A stretch of DNA of 64,000 bases from positions 32,228,197 to 32,292,196 of the forward strand of contig NC_134509.1 of NCBI RefSeq assembly GCF_027942865.1, read 5' to 3'. The stretch is from Odontesthes bonariensis (Eukaryota; Chordata; Actinopteri; Atheriniformes; Atherinopsidae). The position numbers and the translations under genes are program-made. Under the pieces are notes generated by a model. The model ran no database searches, had not been told where the DNA came from, and worked only from the letters and a program-made list of their open reading frames with translations. Positions 36,501-46,683 of this stretch are shown here, piece after piece (position 1 is the first letter of the stretch; every line of letters begins with the position of its first letter).

Positions 36501-39500
36501 TCGCTGGACTCAAAATCCAGGATCTCCGACCCTACCTTTAATCAAATAATATGTGTCTGAGGGTGATGGTTTACACATGTTATTATGTTGCATATTTTCT
36601 TGAGTTGATACTGTAGCCATTAAATTATTTTGTGTGGACCTCAGATTCACTATAAATCTTTAAGTATTTAAAGTGTCGTCAGGATGTGCCATTTCAAGTC
36701 TGCTTAAACTGTGTTGTACTCCACTAAGGCGCCGTTTACACATACCCGGGTATTTTGAAAAACGCATATTTTCTAACCTTCGTTTTCAAAAAAAAACCCG
36801 TGCACACAGCCCCGTTTTTTAAAAAAAACCCGTCTACATTGATCCGGAGAAATACGCTATCAGGAGCTGTTAAATTACGCCAAGCCTGACGGTGGCAATG
36901 TTAGAACAATGAGAATTCCACACAAGTGCCTGGTGAACTTTATTTTGTTTATGGTGTGGACCAGGGGCGGTTCTAGGGGCGGGGCCACAGGGGCATTGGC
37001 CCCAGCTGAAATCTGATTGGCCCCCTGACGTGCCCCTGTCCTGTCACTCATCTGTCTTTTGTCCGGTTCAGTTCCCGTCACAAAAAACGAAGAATAATGC
37101 TGTTTTAGAGGAGTGAAATGTACAGTAGTCACCCACATGCAACTTTGTCTATGTTTGTGAGAGATGTTTTGAACTGACAGTATTTGTGAAAAAGTAAAAA
37201 GGTTTTAAAAAATTAAATAAAATGCTGGATTTTCTCACATGCTGTGTGTGTTTGAGAGCATTTTGTCAATGTACAGTAAAAATGCATGTAAAATTGGTTA
37301 GGAGTTTTTTTTTTAATTACGTGTTTAATTAAGTGTTTGAACATGGTGTGACTGGTGAAATGTATATACAATACCTTACCAAAACAGGGAATTGTGTGCA
37401 AGGGTGTTGGACAAATACTTGGCCCCTCTATGAACACTGTGGCCCCTTAATGGCCCCTTACTCAGAAATATCCTAGATCCGCCACTGGTGTGGACTCTTT
37501 TTTTTTTTCTTTTTTTTTATCTTAAGCTCTTACAGAATCTCCGATACATGTGTTTATGAAGATATTCTCCTCTATTCCCCCTCAGCTCTTCTCCATCGTG
37601 ATCTTTGGCTGCATTGCTAACGAGGGCTACATCAACAGCCCAAAGGAACAGGAGGAGTTTTGTATCTTCAATCGCAACCAAAACGCCTGCAACTATGGTG
37701 TTTTCATGGGCTCCATGGCCTTCCTCTGCTGTGTCGCCTTTCTGGCCCTGGATGTCTACTTCCCTCAGATCAGCAGCGTCAAAGACCGCAAGAAGGCTGT
37801 GCTCGCTGATATCGGGGTGTCAGGTAAACACAAGCATGCATCTTTCATGCATCATTTCTTGACAATTATAACACAAAATAGTGAATTGTTAGTTGAAGCA
37901 TCTTGCTTTCTTTTGTATTTCTGGCACGAAAACGTTTTTTTTTCTTCTTTAGATATTTATGACTTACTTTTATCTGTCATTGAACTATTGCATGCAATTA
38001 CAAACTGGGCAGTGTAATGATAAACAAGTGAGCATCAACCACATTAAAAAGATAAAGGCTGTTTTTTTTTTGTTTTTTTTTTATTACATTACTGTGACTT
38101 TGGGGGAATGGGTGCTGAAACCAGTCATTTCAGAAGATGTGTGTGTTACCATGGCAGTCTAGCTTGATGACATTACGGTTGTAGTTACAGAATTACATTT
38201 AATGATCAATCGAGCGCACCAATTGGATTACCACAATGAAACAAATCTCAGCATTTACTGACCCCATTAAAGTTGATATGCTTTGAGACTCGCTTTTGAA
38301 CAACTTACTGATCAGAGTGAGACTACAAAATTGTTCAGATAGAATAATCTTGGCCAAATTTGATCTCCTCTGCATGTCAGTGTTGATCTTTGGCAGGTAA
38401 GGAGGACAAGCCGATATTCTGCCTCCCTAATCCAAAATCATTACCCTGTTGAAAGATGCTGGCCCCGTTATAAGAAAGCTTCCCACACATATGCTTACAT
38501 TTCTAGTCTTTCACCCAGGGTTTGGGCTGTTTTTTGATGAGAATCTTCTTGCAGATTTCCTTTTTTTTTACTATGCAGATTTTCCCAGCTGTTTACAGTT
38601 AACCTCTACAAGTTTTAGGAAAAAAAATAGATTTGTAGTCAAGCTATCATCACAGAAAAGGAGAGGAGGTGTTTAAGGGAGGGACAATGAGGATACAGAT
38701 ACTGCTGTAGCCCTAACGAGCCTCTAAGATGTGGTGCTTTGGTGTGTCTGACAGCGTCGCTCTCTTCCTCTCTGCTGCACTGCCTCTGCAGTGAACACAG
38801 TGACAAGATAGTCAAGCACCGAGTCTGTTAATGAGGTAGTTCCTGTCACAGCCGTGATTCTCCGTTCCTGTTCTCATCTTTCACAGACTTCCTCTTTTTC
38901 TCTCACCATAACTACTACATGAGAGGGTTAGTGCGTCAGTAAAACCAAAGAGCAGCTGGCAGTCTGATGGACCTGGATGTTTCTGATTAAGCTTTCTATA
39001 TTTCCTCCCTCACCGCCACACTTCCAGCTCTGCTGATATCTTCCTCTTCTTTTGATTGCCTCTGTTGACCAGCTGGAAAGAGCTGAGTTTGAATCTGTCG
39101 CTGCAGTAATTCTAGCCATGTCATGGCTCATTTTCCCACGTGGCACTTGATAAGAGTCAACTTTTGGTCCCTAAGTTGATTTTTTTTTTTTGTTTGTTTG
39201 CTTTTTCTGAAGGCTGATAATGTAGAATTTAACTTCTCACTCTAGAGTTCCTGCTAATCTAACTGAGCTTTGTTCTTATGCATGCCCTGCCTAGTTTGGG
39301 TAAACAAATGACATCACACTCTCAAACTTTTTCAACTCTGGCCGTTTCATTGTTCTCTTGTTGTAGGCATAAATGTTCAAACCCCGTTTCCATCCAGTTG
39401 CACTGACAACATACCTCCTTGGTTCTCAGTGGCCGTAGTCGGTAGCTTGAATAGCTTGACAAGATATGTGGAAGGTTCAGCAAAGGAATATGTGCAGCAA

Positions 39501-42500
39501 ACGTGAGTGACTCGCTCCTGTTGGTCACAATTAGAGCACGTTCAGCCACTGACTGGCTAAACAACAACAGACCAGATGCCCAGCTTCCCTCCAGCTGCAG
39601 TCCGAGGACAAAGAAAGCAGGGTGTGTGCTTTAAGGCCGTTAGGAAAAAAACATGTTTACGAGTAATAGGAAATGGAGACAGAATTTATTTACCTGGAAT
39701 TGCCTTGGTTGAAGTAACTATAAGCATAAAAATGTTCTAAAAACTGAAATGTATTCAAAGTGGTTTCAGGGATTCCCATACACTGTTAATACTTTGGCCA
39801 CTCATGTACAGTAATAGCTGCCCAAATATATTTGACAACCCATTCACATATTTTCATTTTTTTCACAATCTTGGAGAGTAGAATCTACTTCTGTAAAGTA
39901 GGGATGGCAAACATGGGGATGGAACAATGTGGAGCCTTGAAAGCCTTGTAGTTGAAGGTATATTTGAAGCTTTTGTGAAACATCTACGTTTCACCTCCTC
40001 TCCCTCAGCCTTTCAGTCTGCCTACACAACGTTTGAAAAGGAAGCAAATGGATGATATTCATAAAATAATTTGACTGTTCATTTCACAGATAAATCTGAT
40101 CATAAAGGCTTTGAAGTGAGACACTGAAACTGAGTTCCTAGTGCTGCTGTGTTCCTGTTACTTCTCAGTTGGTATGTAAACACTGATTGCCTGATTTCTT
40201 TTCTTTCTCTCTATCTTTCCAGCATTCTGGTCCTTCATGTGGTTTGTGGGTTTCTGTTTCCTGGCCAACCAGTGGCAGATGACCAAGCAAGAAGACAACC
40301 CTCTGATGGAGGGCGGGGATGCTGCAAGGGCAGCCATCACCTTCTCCTTCTTCTCCATTTTCACCTGGGTAAGGATCTCCCGTAGGTCTCATTAGTCCAC
40401 AGAGTAACTCAACATGGCACAGCATCGACGTTAAGTGAGCAATTTATTTAACATTTATTAGGGTGCTGTGGCCTTTGGGGAGACTGAGCTCCTGCACTCT
40501 TCTCCCTTTCCTCCCATGCTTACCAGTATAGACAGTAGGCTATATAAAAGTGAAATATAAAAGACTTCTCTTCATTTCTTTTAGATATTTGTGTCAGTGT
40601 GAACTCATGAGGATTTGACTGTTTCTCCTACAGGGTGCTCAGACCCTCTTCTCTATGGAGAAATTAAAGAACGTGTCATTTGAAGAGGAATACACCAAGC
40701 TGTTCCCTCCTCAGCCCCATCAACCTTTTGCCTGACTCTGTTTCGTCTTCTCCCCATGTTGCCTTAACCCTCTGCAGCTGCTCACACACACACTCTTGTT
40801 GCTGAACATGTTTAAGGGCACCTGATAACACGTGAGTGTGAGTGAAGTGAGTGTAATCCAAACCCGACGTAAAAACGGTTGCACCAGGACTGTCGGTAAC
40901 CTTCGTGTCCTATGGATTCCTATTGTTGATGGTTCCAAATTAGGAATAAAAACTCATTTACAAAATTCACTGTGTCTGGCTTTAAAAGCTGTCTGCTCTG
41001 TCTTAGAACTCATGCACACGTCTTCCTACAAGAGAAGGAGCCGAAAATAAAGAAAAGCAGGCAAATTGAATGTTTGAATATGCATTTGGCAATCAAGCCA
41101 TCGTGAATCGTTTCCTTCCACTTTGTGGTTTTGTGGTATTTCTACCAGGTCAGCGACTCGGCGACTAAGCTGCTGTATCGTAATTATTCAGTGTTACACA
41201 CTCCATCCAGCTGTAGCTGCACCACCAAACCTGGAGCCCTTAAACAAGTGTCTTCCAGTCTTTAACACTTTCATGTGCTTTCCTTCTTTCTTTAGTTGTT
41301 AAAAATATTCATAAATGATATTTGTACATTTGTACATTGAGTGTCTTGGCTGAAATATTAATGGTTTTGCTTTTTTTGTTGTTGTCGTTTGTTTCCTTTG
41401 TCATGAAAGCTTTCAGTCACCTGCGTCCAAATCTTGAAGGAACAGTTGAATAATTTGGGGAAGAGGGCCATTCAAACCTATCAGTGACAAGTGTCCCACA
41501 CACAGTGGGATAGAACTTCTTAAATGAGGAGCTTTGGTGGATTCCATTGCCCTCAGACAAAGCCGTTTTGTATTGTTAGTATTAGTGTTTATGACAAACC
41601 AAGCTTATTTGGCTAGAGGCTACAGCTCCAAATAGAACTGACTGACAGTAAAGGGGGATGTTTGAGAAAGTGACGAGGCCAAACTTTTCCTTGAACGTCT
41701 TCGGTTTTGTAAATGAAAGTCTCTCCCTGCCTCTCTCATGGCCACGCTTCCCCCTTCCTAACTGTCTCTTTAAGTTTGGCCGGTAGATGTGTTGTTGTAA
41801 AGCTTTTTGAGAGGCACTTTGTAATGATGAAGTGTTTTAAACAGTTTGGTTTAATTCAAGTGGCAACAACACTTACTTTGCATAGCCATTGGGTGTCTAT
41901 GACTTCTGCTGTTTCACAGTGCAGCTCCTCGGAAGTTCAGTAATGCACACTGACACTGCTTGATTGTACTACGATGATTCCACTTTAGACTCAGGTGGTG
42001 TTGAGGTTGCGTTTCTCATTATGGAGCTGAACAACAAATGTAGCCTTCTCCTTCCCGCCTTTCGAAGTAACCCGCTGTGACTGTCTTAATGGCTCATTCA
42101 AACTCTCTAATAAGCTTCACAAGCTTTCCAGCCGACTAATCGATGTTTCCTTCTTTTTCTTTTTTCCTCCTATTCCAAACTCTCTGCTCTAACACTGCTG
42201 CTTCATCATCTACCTTCACACCATTCAATTGCCATCTATGTGGCTTTTTTTCTGTCCATCTCTGTCTCCCATCGTCTGTCCCACATCTCTAAGGCGGGCC
42301 AGTCTTTCCTGGCCTTCCAGAGATACAAGCTGGGAGCCGACTCAGCCCTCTTCTCCCAGGAGTACACGGACCCCAGCCAGGATGCAGCCGGAGCCCCCTA
42401 CACATCTTTTGGCGGAGAAGACTTGGAGAGCCCAAGTGGGGGAGGAGGCCAACCCAACACTGATGGAGCCTTTGATGGCACTGGAGGCTACCAGCGTCAA

Positions 42501-42509
42501 GACTACTGA
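19747..42509 (+). CDS. syngr1: Synaptogyrin-1, complete, with two alternative terminal exons
   Basis: Synaptogyrin-1 is a four-pass MARVEL-type protein of synaptic vesicles. The start is MEGMQAYGAGKAGGAFDP, with A at -3 and G at +4. Membrane segment 1 lies near residues 24-44 across the exon 1/2 junction, followed by a loop with FCIFNRNQNACNYGV. Segment 2 is around 70-92, then the family hallmark ALDVYFPQISSVKDRKKAV. Segments 3 and 4 are in exon 3 (FMWFVGFCFLANQW and AITFSFFSIFTW). The long form ends AGQSFLAFQRYKLGADSALF...GGYQRQDY, 233 aa, which I recall as the length of human isoform 1a. A short form uses an earlier terminal exon (195 aa). Intron 1 is 17.7 kb. Which teleost copy this is cannot be decided. 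Confidence 0.96.
21690..21797 (+). repeat. SINE-like tail fragment
   Basis: GGTCTGGGATTGGCTGG through to GTGGGTATAGAAAATGGATG is a decayed version of the tail of the teleost SINE-type repeat seen at 8848-9045 and 51535-51872. Confidence 0.45.
27200..27229. repeat. (TA)n microsatellite
   Basis: About 15 AT/TA units in syngr1 intron 1. Confidence 0.9.
29565..30026 (+). mobile_element. Possible solo LTR-like repeat
   Basis: Bounded by TGTCAT at the left and GTGACA at the right, so it has short inverted TG...CA ends. Inside are a pyrimidine-rich first half, a TATATATTCC box (near 29790-29800) and a T/C-rich downstream part, the order of a promoter-bearing LTR. The flanking words (CTTTTT and CTTTAT) are only an imperfect duplication, and no primer-binding site or internal region is present. 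The identification is tentative. Confidence 0.35.
30497..30620. repeat. DNA transposon end fragment
   Basis: TTAAGGCTCTGTCCACACGAA resembles the terminal sequence of short fish DNA transposons (compare GGCTACGGCTACACAAAGACG at 60079). No matching inverted terminus was found before 31460. Confidence 0.3.
31463..32009. mobile_element. Miniature inverted-repeat transposon with TATCTC/GAGATA palindromes
   Basis: The ends form inverted repeats: ATACGGAAGCAGAGAGAGG at the left, and the complement of the right end reads ATATGGAAGCCGAGAGCAG. Inside, near-palindromic words of the form GTTATCTNRAGATAAC recur (about 31530-31543, 31590-31606, 31915-31930). No transposase frame is present. The target duplication is not clear. 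Confidence 0.6.
33500..33543. repeat. (ATT)n microsatellite
   Basis: About 14 to 15 ATT units in syngr1 intron 1. Confidence 0.9.
35986..36537. mobile_element. Non-autonomous TTAA-target DNA transposon
   Basis: Flanked on both sides by TTAA (35982-35985 and 36538-36541). Terminal inverted repeats are AGGCGGGGTAGGGGATC and AGGTAGGGTCGGAGATC (13 of 17 matching). At 552 bases there is no transposase frame. TTAA duplication points to the Kolobok or piggyBac superfamily; which one I cannot decide. It contains the palindrome listed below. Confidence 0.7.
36133..36179. repeat. Long near-perfect palindrome
   Basis: Arms 36137-36155 and 36157-36175 are exact reverse complements (19 bases) around one central A. 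With one mismatch the arms extend to 36133 and 36179 (23 bases). The core is GAACGGACCGTTC. It lies inside the TTAA-flanked transposon. Confidence 0.95.
36728..36900. repeat. DNA transposon end fragment
   Basis: GGCGCCGTTTACACATACCC followed by a stretch with repeated CGTTTT and AAAACCCGT words resembles the end of a common fish hAT-type miniature element. The other end is not recognised. Confidence 0.4.
36962..37487. mobile_element. Non-autonomous hAT transposon just upstream of syngr1 exon 2
   Basis: An exact 8-base duplication GTGTGGAC flanks the element (36954-36961 and 37488-37495). The termini are inverted repeats: CAGGGGCGGTTCTAG at the left, and the right end reads CAGTGGCGGATCTAG on the other strand. 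An 8-base duplication with CA-G-GGCGG ends is diagnostic for hAT. There is no transposase frame in 526 bases. It ends 98 bases before the exon 2 splice acceptor. Confidence 0.88.
37586..37823 (+). CDS. syngr1: syngr1 coding exon 2
   Basis: Acceptor CCCCCTCAG, donor GTAAAC. Encodes LFSIVIFGCIANEGYI through ALADIGVS in phase, including the first intravesicular loop and ALDVYFPQISSVKDRKK. Ends one base into an Ala codon. Confidence 0.96.
37824..40222 (+). other. syngr1: syngr1 intron 2
   Basis: 2.4 kb of intron with T runs (38061-38081, 39179-39192) and no element that I recognise. Confidence 0.55.
40223..40368 (+). CDS. syngr1: syngr1 coding exon 3
   Basis: Acceptor TCTTTCCAG, donor GTAAGG. 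Encodes AFWSFMWFVGFCFLANQWQM to FFSIFTW, the third and fourth membrane segments and the loop between them. Ends on a codon boundary, which lets either terminal exon follow. Confidence 0.96.
40634..40735 (+). CDS. syngr1: syngr1 alternative terminal exon (short isoform)
   Basis: Acceptor TTTCTCCTACAG lies 265 bases after exon 3. The 33-codon frame GAQTLFSMEKLKNVSFEEEY, then TKLFPPQPHQPFA and stop, resembles the distinct tail of the short mammalian isoform (FxEEYxxLFP pattern) and not the long tail. Its own AATAAA follows at 40945. Using it gives a 195-aa protein without the Tyr-rich C-terminus. Confidence 0.85.
   Translation, partial: GAQTLFSMEKLKNVSFEEEYTKLFPPQPHQPFA
40945..40950 (+). promoter_or_regulatory. 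syngr1: Poly(A) signal of the short syngr1 isoform
   Basis: AATAAA about 210 bases after the stop of the alternative terminal exon. Another (AAAATAAAG) lies at about 41046. Their presence before the long terminal exon supports cleavage here in the short transcript. Confidence 0.7.
40951..42293 (+). other. syngr1: Stretch between the two alternative syngr1 ends
   Basis: 1.3 kb of intron for the long isoform. I see no repeats or other coding exon in it, except a pyrimidine-rich region leading into the last acceptor. Confidence 0.5.
42294..42509 (+). CDS. syngr1: syngr1 terminal exon (long isoform)
   Basis: Acceptor CACATCTCTAAG with a pyrimidine-rich lead. Encodes AGQSFLAFQRYKLGADSALF, then SQEYTDPSQD, a Gly/Pro-rich stretch, and GGYQRQDY before TGA. 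The tail is cytosolic, and Tyr residues in it are phosphorylated in the family. Confidence 0.95.
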   Translation, partial: AGQSFLAFQRYKLGADSALFSQEYTDPSQDAAGAPYTSFGGEDLESPSGGGGQPNTDGAFDGTGGYQRQDY

Positions 42510-42692
42510 TGTGTCGGAGATTCAGAAATACTTTGGGAGTGATGAAGTTGCCCAAAAATTCAAATTTGAAATAATATTTATTTTGTTTCTGTCAAACAGA
42601 CCCAGTCTGTGGTTGCTACTGGATCAACTTCATGCACTACTATGGGTTTTCTGACCCAGTATAAAGTTGTTGTCTTGACAGTCAACAAATGA

Positions 42693-42698
42693 AATAAA
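42693..42698 (+). promoter_or_regulatory. syngr1: Poly(A) signal of the long syngr1 isoform
   Basis: Canonical AATAAA, the nearest after the long-form stop codon. The downstream stretch is A-rich rather than GT-rich, so a later signal may also be used. Confidence 0.5.
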
Positions 42699-43810
42699 AA
42701 ATTTTAAAAAAACTACACATATTAATTCTGATCAGGAACAAATACTTAAATGCTTGTTTGAAAACAATGACAGTTTTAACTTGAATGACTTTTGAAACTA
42801 TTTGTAAGTCAGAAATCTTGGACAACTCTCCTGATTTCTGAGACGCAGCTCAAGATGGTTCACAATCTCAATAAGACACCTGCTGCACAAAAACATCTGT
42901 GGGGAAGGGTTATGGAAAACAAGGAGATGATAAGTTTAGGAAACTCTCATTATATCGAGGATGGAAGAATGGTCACGATCATGGTGATCACATTCCTTTC
43001 ATCTTCTGAGATCTTTTTTCAGTCAGCAAATGACTGATCAGTGTTTGTTAGCTGAAACCCACGTACAGAGCAAGACACACATTTAGAGGATATGAGTTTC
43101 GAGCTGGTACAAGTTTATCCTTACAAAAATCCCAAGTGATGTATTGCAGAATATATCAGCATAGACAAACAAGCATATCTGGCAACTAAACCCTTCACCT
43201 GTTTTACAAGAGTGCGTTTCTATGTGTGTATTGACAGGTTTGTGTTTGTTTTTTTCAGTGTGTGGATTTGAAAACTGTGTTTTCTTGTTTCTCTGAAAAA
43301 CGTGTTTCTTCTCCGCGATTGTTGCCTTAGTGCTGACTGCCAAGCAAGCTCCAACAAACACAGGATGACATACAGTAGGTCCAACATGCACCACAGTTGT
43401 CTTTCACAGTTTTAAATGTTAAAGTTGAGCTGATGGAATTTTTTGTTGTTGTTGTTGTCGTCGTCACAGTGAGAAATAATTCTCATGTAATTCTGTTACA
43501 TGAGCACATGTAACAGAACCAAGCTTTTGTTAGCAATATAGAGTGTCCCAAACAACAAACGTGTCACGTTTTTTTTAATCAGTAAATCCACAGAAGACTT
43601 CCAGCTGTAAATGATTTATCTGCTATCTCTTCTGCTTTATTTCAACAAATCCACAGACGAGGCAACCATGAACATCCTGAGTATTTATGAACATGCATCG
43701 ATCCACTTTCTTAAAGAATAAAGTATACTTAGATCTCTATAAATATTTGTAAATCTACAATTAAAGTGTCTGAAGAAAAGAATGCTTTATTTTAGGGCAT
43801 TATGCTAGTT

Positions 43811-43839
43811 ACACACACACACACATATATAGATAGACA

Positions 43840-43886
<47 letters not shown>
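43811..43886. repeat. (CA)n and (TA)n microsatellites
   Basis: (CA)7 at 43811-43824 followed by a compound (TA)n tract ending at 43886. Diverged TATATG/TAGATA words continue to about 43945. Confidence 0.9.
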
Positions 43887-43890
<4 letters not shown>

Positions 43891-44769
43891 ATGTCTATCT
43901 ATATGTATATCTACATATACATATATAGGTATATACGTATATATAGATGGACAGAAGAAAGAAGTTCTATGGTCTGTTGAGTGTTAATGTGATAAGATAT
44001 AAAGTATTGTTGCTTTCAGGGTAGAGAGAAGCTTTTATTTTGGAATAACAATATCAACTGTTAAAAGGAAAAAAAGATCAAATAAATTAAGTATGTATAT
44101 GCATACATATATATGCTTTACATCTGTGTATTTGTAGAATTGTGTGTTCACCTGTGAAATCTGTTTAAAAACAAGAAAAACAAAGTGAGACTTAAGAAAA
44201 AGAACGTGTAGAAATGTCTGTTTTTGATGTTTTGATTTTAACCTATAAGAATAAATAAAACTACTGATGAGGTTCGTGAATTGGTTCTCTTATCTTCCTT
44301 CCTCTTTTTTTTGGTTGTGATTGTTGTATTTTCCATCAAATATATTGTTTTATATATTTTTGCCATTTGTCTGATCATTTTTAAAGACAAAACTGTGGCC
44401 TCTCCTTCCTGGCAACATTTATACGTGCAGGTGTTTATTTCTCACTTTATTTTACACGCCCTGCTCAACCTGTTGGAAAAAAGCTCACTGTAAAATAACG
44501 AGTGTGTGTGGGATCAGCGTTAGAGGGAGCGTTTATTTTACAGTAAAGTTTTAAGATCTATCATTTTTAAGACCACGTTGACGAGTCTGTGTGTGTTTTT
44601 CTTCAACATCCAGTCACAGTCTTCTAAAGCATGTGTCATATTCAGCAACAAGGTCAGCCACACCTCCACAAAAAGATGAGTTTTTCTTTTCCTCACTCAC
44701 AGTTGCCCTAAGCTTGGTCCTGCAAAACTGCTCTTAAGCTGCAGGATTGTTAGGCAAAGTTCTTTGATC

Positions 44770-46683
44770 TCTGAGAGGATTGTCAGAAGATTTACGAATC
44801 TTGGTTCACTCCTAATCTTAGGAAGCTACGCCAAGCCAAAGAGGAGGCCTACAGGAGTGGGGACCGGGATCTGTATAAGCAGGCCAGGAACAAACTGTCT
44901 AAGGAAATAAATGTAGCCAAAAGATCCTACAGTGAGAAGCTAAAAAATAATTTAGCTTCAAATGATCCTGCATCAGTTTGGAAAGGTCTGCAACAGGTCA
45001 CCAACTACAAGAAACCATCCCCCCACCCTGATGATAATCCCAGACTGGCTGATGACCTGAACGACTTTTACTGCAGGTTTGAAAAGCACCCACTATCACA
45101 CCCATCACGTACAATGGGTTTCCCCTCAACACCCAACCCCCTCCCCCCACCTGCATTGACGATTTGTGAGAGGGATGTGCGCAGTCTCTTTCAGAAACAA
45201 AAGATAAAGAAGGCTCCAGGACCTGATGGCGTATCACCCTCTTGTCTGCGCGTCTGTGCTGAACAGCTGGCGCCAATCTTCACGCAGATCTTCAACTGGT
45301 CCCTGAAACTATGTGAAGTGCCCTCTTGCTTCAAAAGCTCCACCATCATCCCAGTACCCAAAAAATCTTCCATCACAGGTTTGAATGACTACAGGCCTGT
45401 CGCCCTGACATCTGTGGTCATGAAATCCTTTGAAAGACTGATGCTGTCCCATCTGAAGGACATAACAGGACCCATGCTGGACCCTCTGCAGTTTGCCTAC
45501 AGGGCAAACAGGTCGGCGGATGATGCCATCAACATGGGACTGCAATTCATCCTGCAACATCTTGACTCCCAAGGGACGTACGCCAGGATCCTGTTTGTGG
45601 ACTTCAGCTCGGCGTTCAACACCATCATGCCTGAACTCCTACACCAGAAGCTCACTCAGTTATCAGTGCCTGCCTCTACCTGTCAGTGGATCATCAGCTT
45701 CCTGTCAGACAGGCAGCAGCATGTCAGACTGGGGAGTACCTCATCAAAGACCCGGTCTGTAAGTACAGGCGCCCCACAGGGGTGTGTCCTCTCCCCACTG
45801 CTCTTCTCCCTCTACACTAATGACTGCACCTCAAAGAGCCCATCTGTAAAACTCCTGAAGTTTGCAGATTACACCACTGTCATTGGTCTGATCCAGGATG
45901 GGGATGAGTCTGACAACAGACAGGAGGTGGAGCAGCTGGTCCAGTGGTGCAGTCAGAACCACCTGGAGCTTAACCCCAAGAAGACTGTGGAGATGAAAAT
46001 GGACTTTAGGAGAAGCACCCCCCAACTCGCCCCACTCACCATTCAGAACGACACAGTGTCCAATGTGGATTCCTTTAGGTTCCTGGGATCAACCATCTCA
46101 CAGGACCTAAAATGGTCTCCCCACATTGTCACTATCCAGAAAAAGGCCCAGCAGAGGTTATACTTCCTGAGACAGCTAAGGAAGTTTAATCTGCCTAAGG
46201 AGCTGCTGACCACTTTCTACTCGGCGATTATCCAGTCATCTGCTCCTCCATCACTGTCTGGTTTGGGTCAGCCACCAAACGAGACAGGGCCAAACTGCAA
46301 CGGACAATTAGGGCTGCAGAGAGGATTATTGGGCCAGGAAAAGGGCAGTAAAAATCTCTGCAGACCCCTCACATCCTGGTCACAAACTGTTCAATCTCCT
46401 CCCCTCTGGCAGACGATACAGGGCACTGCTTGCCAAAACCAGACGACACAAAGACAGCTTCTTCCCCCAAGCAGTCACTCTGTTGAACACCCAGGAATAG
46501 CATTGCCACCCATAGTTTCTATTTATTCATATTTATAATCAATTCAACTCTTACTGTTCTGCATTTCTAATTTTTATTATTTCATGTTATTGTTGAGTGT
46601 TGTACTTTGTGAGTGAAGTTACCGGAGTCAAATTCCTTGTTTGTTTAGTCAAACCTGGCCAATAAAGCTGATTCTGATTCTGA
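44770..46683 (+). mobile_element. L2-like LINE, 5'-truncated and inactive
   Basis: An open frame from about 44773 encodes the end of the linker (SWFTPNLRKLRQAKEEAYRS), then a reverse transcriptase with KKAPGPDGVSPSCLR, IIPVPKK, NDYRPVALTSVVMKSFERL, FVDFSSAFNTI and GAPQGCVLSPLLFSLYTND. The catalytic box reads FADYTT in place of FADDTT (codon at 45870-45872), which removes a metal-binding Asp. A one-base shift near 46236-46245 moves the rest (SSITVWFGSATKRDRAKLQR to LLNTQE) to another frame. The 3' end AATAAAGCTGATTCTGATTCTGA at 46661-46683 is the usual L2 tail. The endonuclease domain is missing. It lies between syngr1 and tab1 on their strand. Confidence 0.9.

Larger units (their letters stand above)
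19849..37585 (+). other. syngr1: syngr1 intron 1
   Basis: 17.7 kb without coding exons that I can recognise. From 19849 to about 29550 it is mostly unique-looking AT-rich DNA with a short SINE-like piece (21690-21797), a T run (25779-25799) and a (TA)n tract. From 29565 on it is denser in transposon pieces, ending with an hAT element only 98 bases before exon 2. Short open frames are scattered through it; none resembles a known protein. Confidence 0.6.
42510..44260 (+). other. syngr1: 3' UTR of long syngr1 isoform and flanking sequence
   Basis: AATAAA at 42693-42698 is the first signal, 184 bases after the stop. Further signals at 43717-43722 and 44250-44255 could give longer UTRs. Contains the CA/TA microsatellites at 43811-43886. 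Confidence 0.5.

Noticed and set aside
19849..37585. A further gene nested in syngr1 intron 1
   Set aside because: No set of frames with splice sites and homology was found on either strand.
45114..46538. 474-codon open frame taken as a host gene
   Set aside because: It is the reverse transcriptase of an L2-like LINE with a mutated catalytic box and a frame shift.
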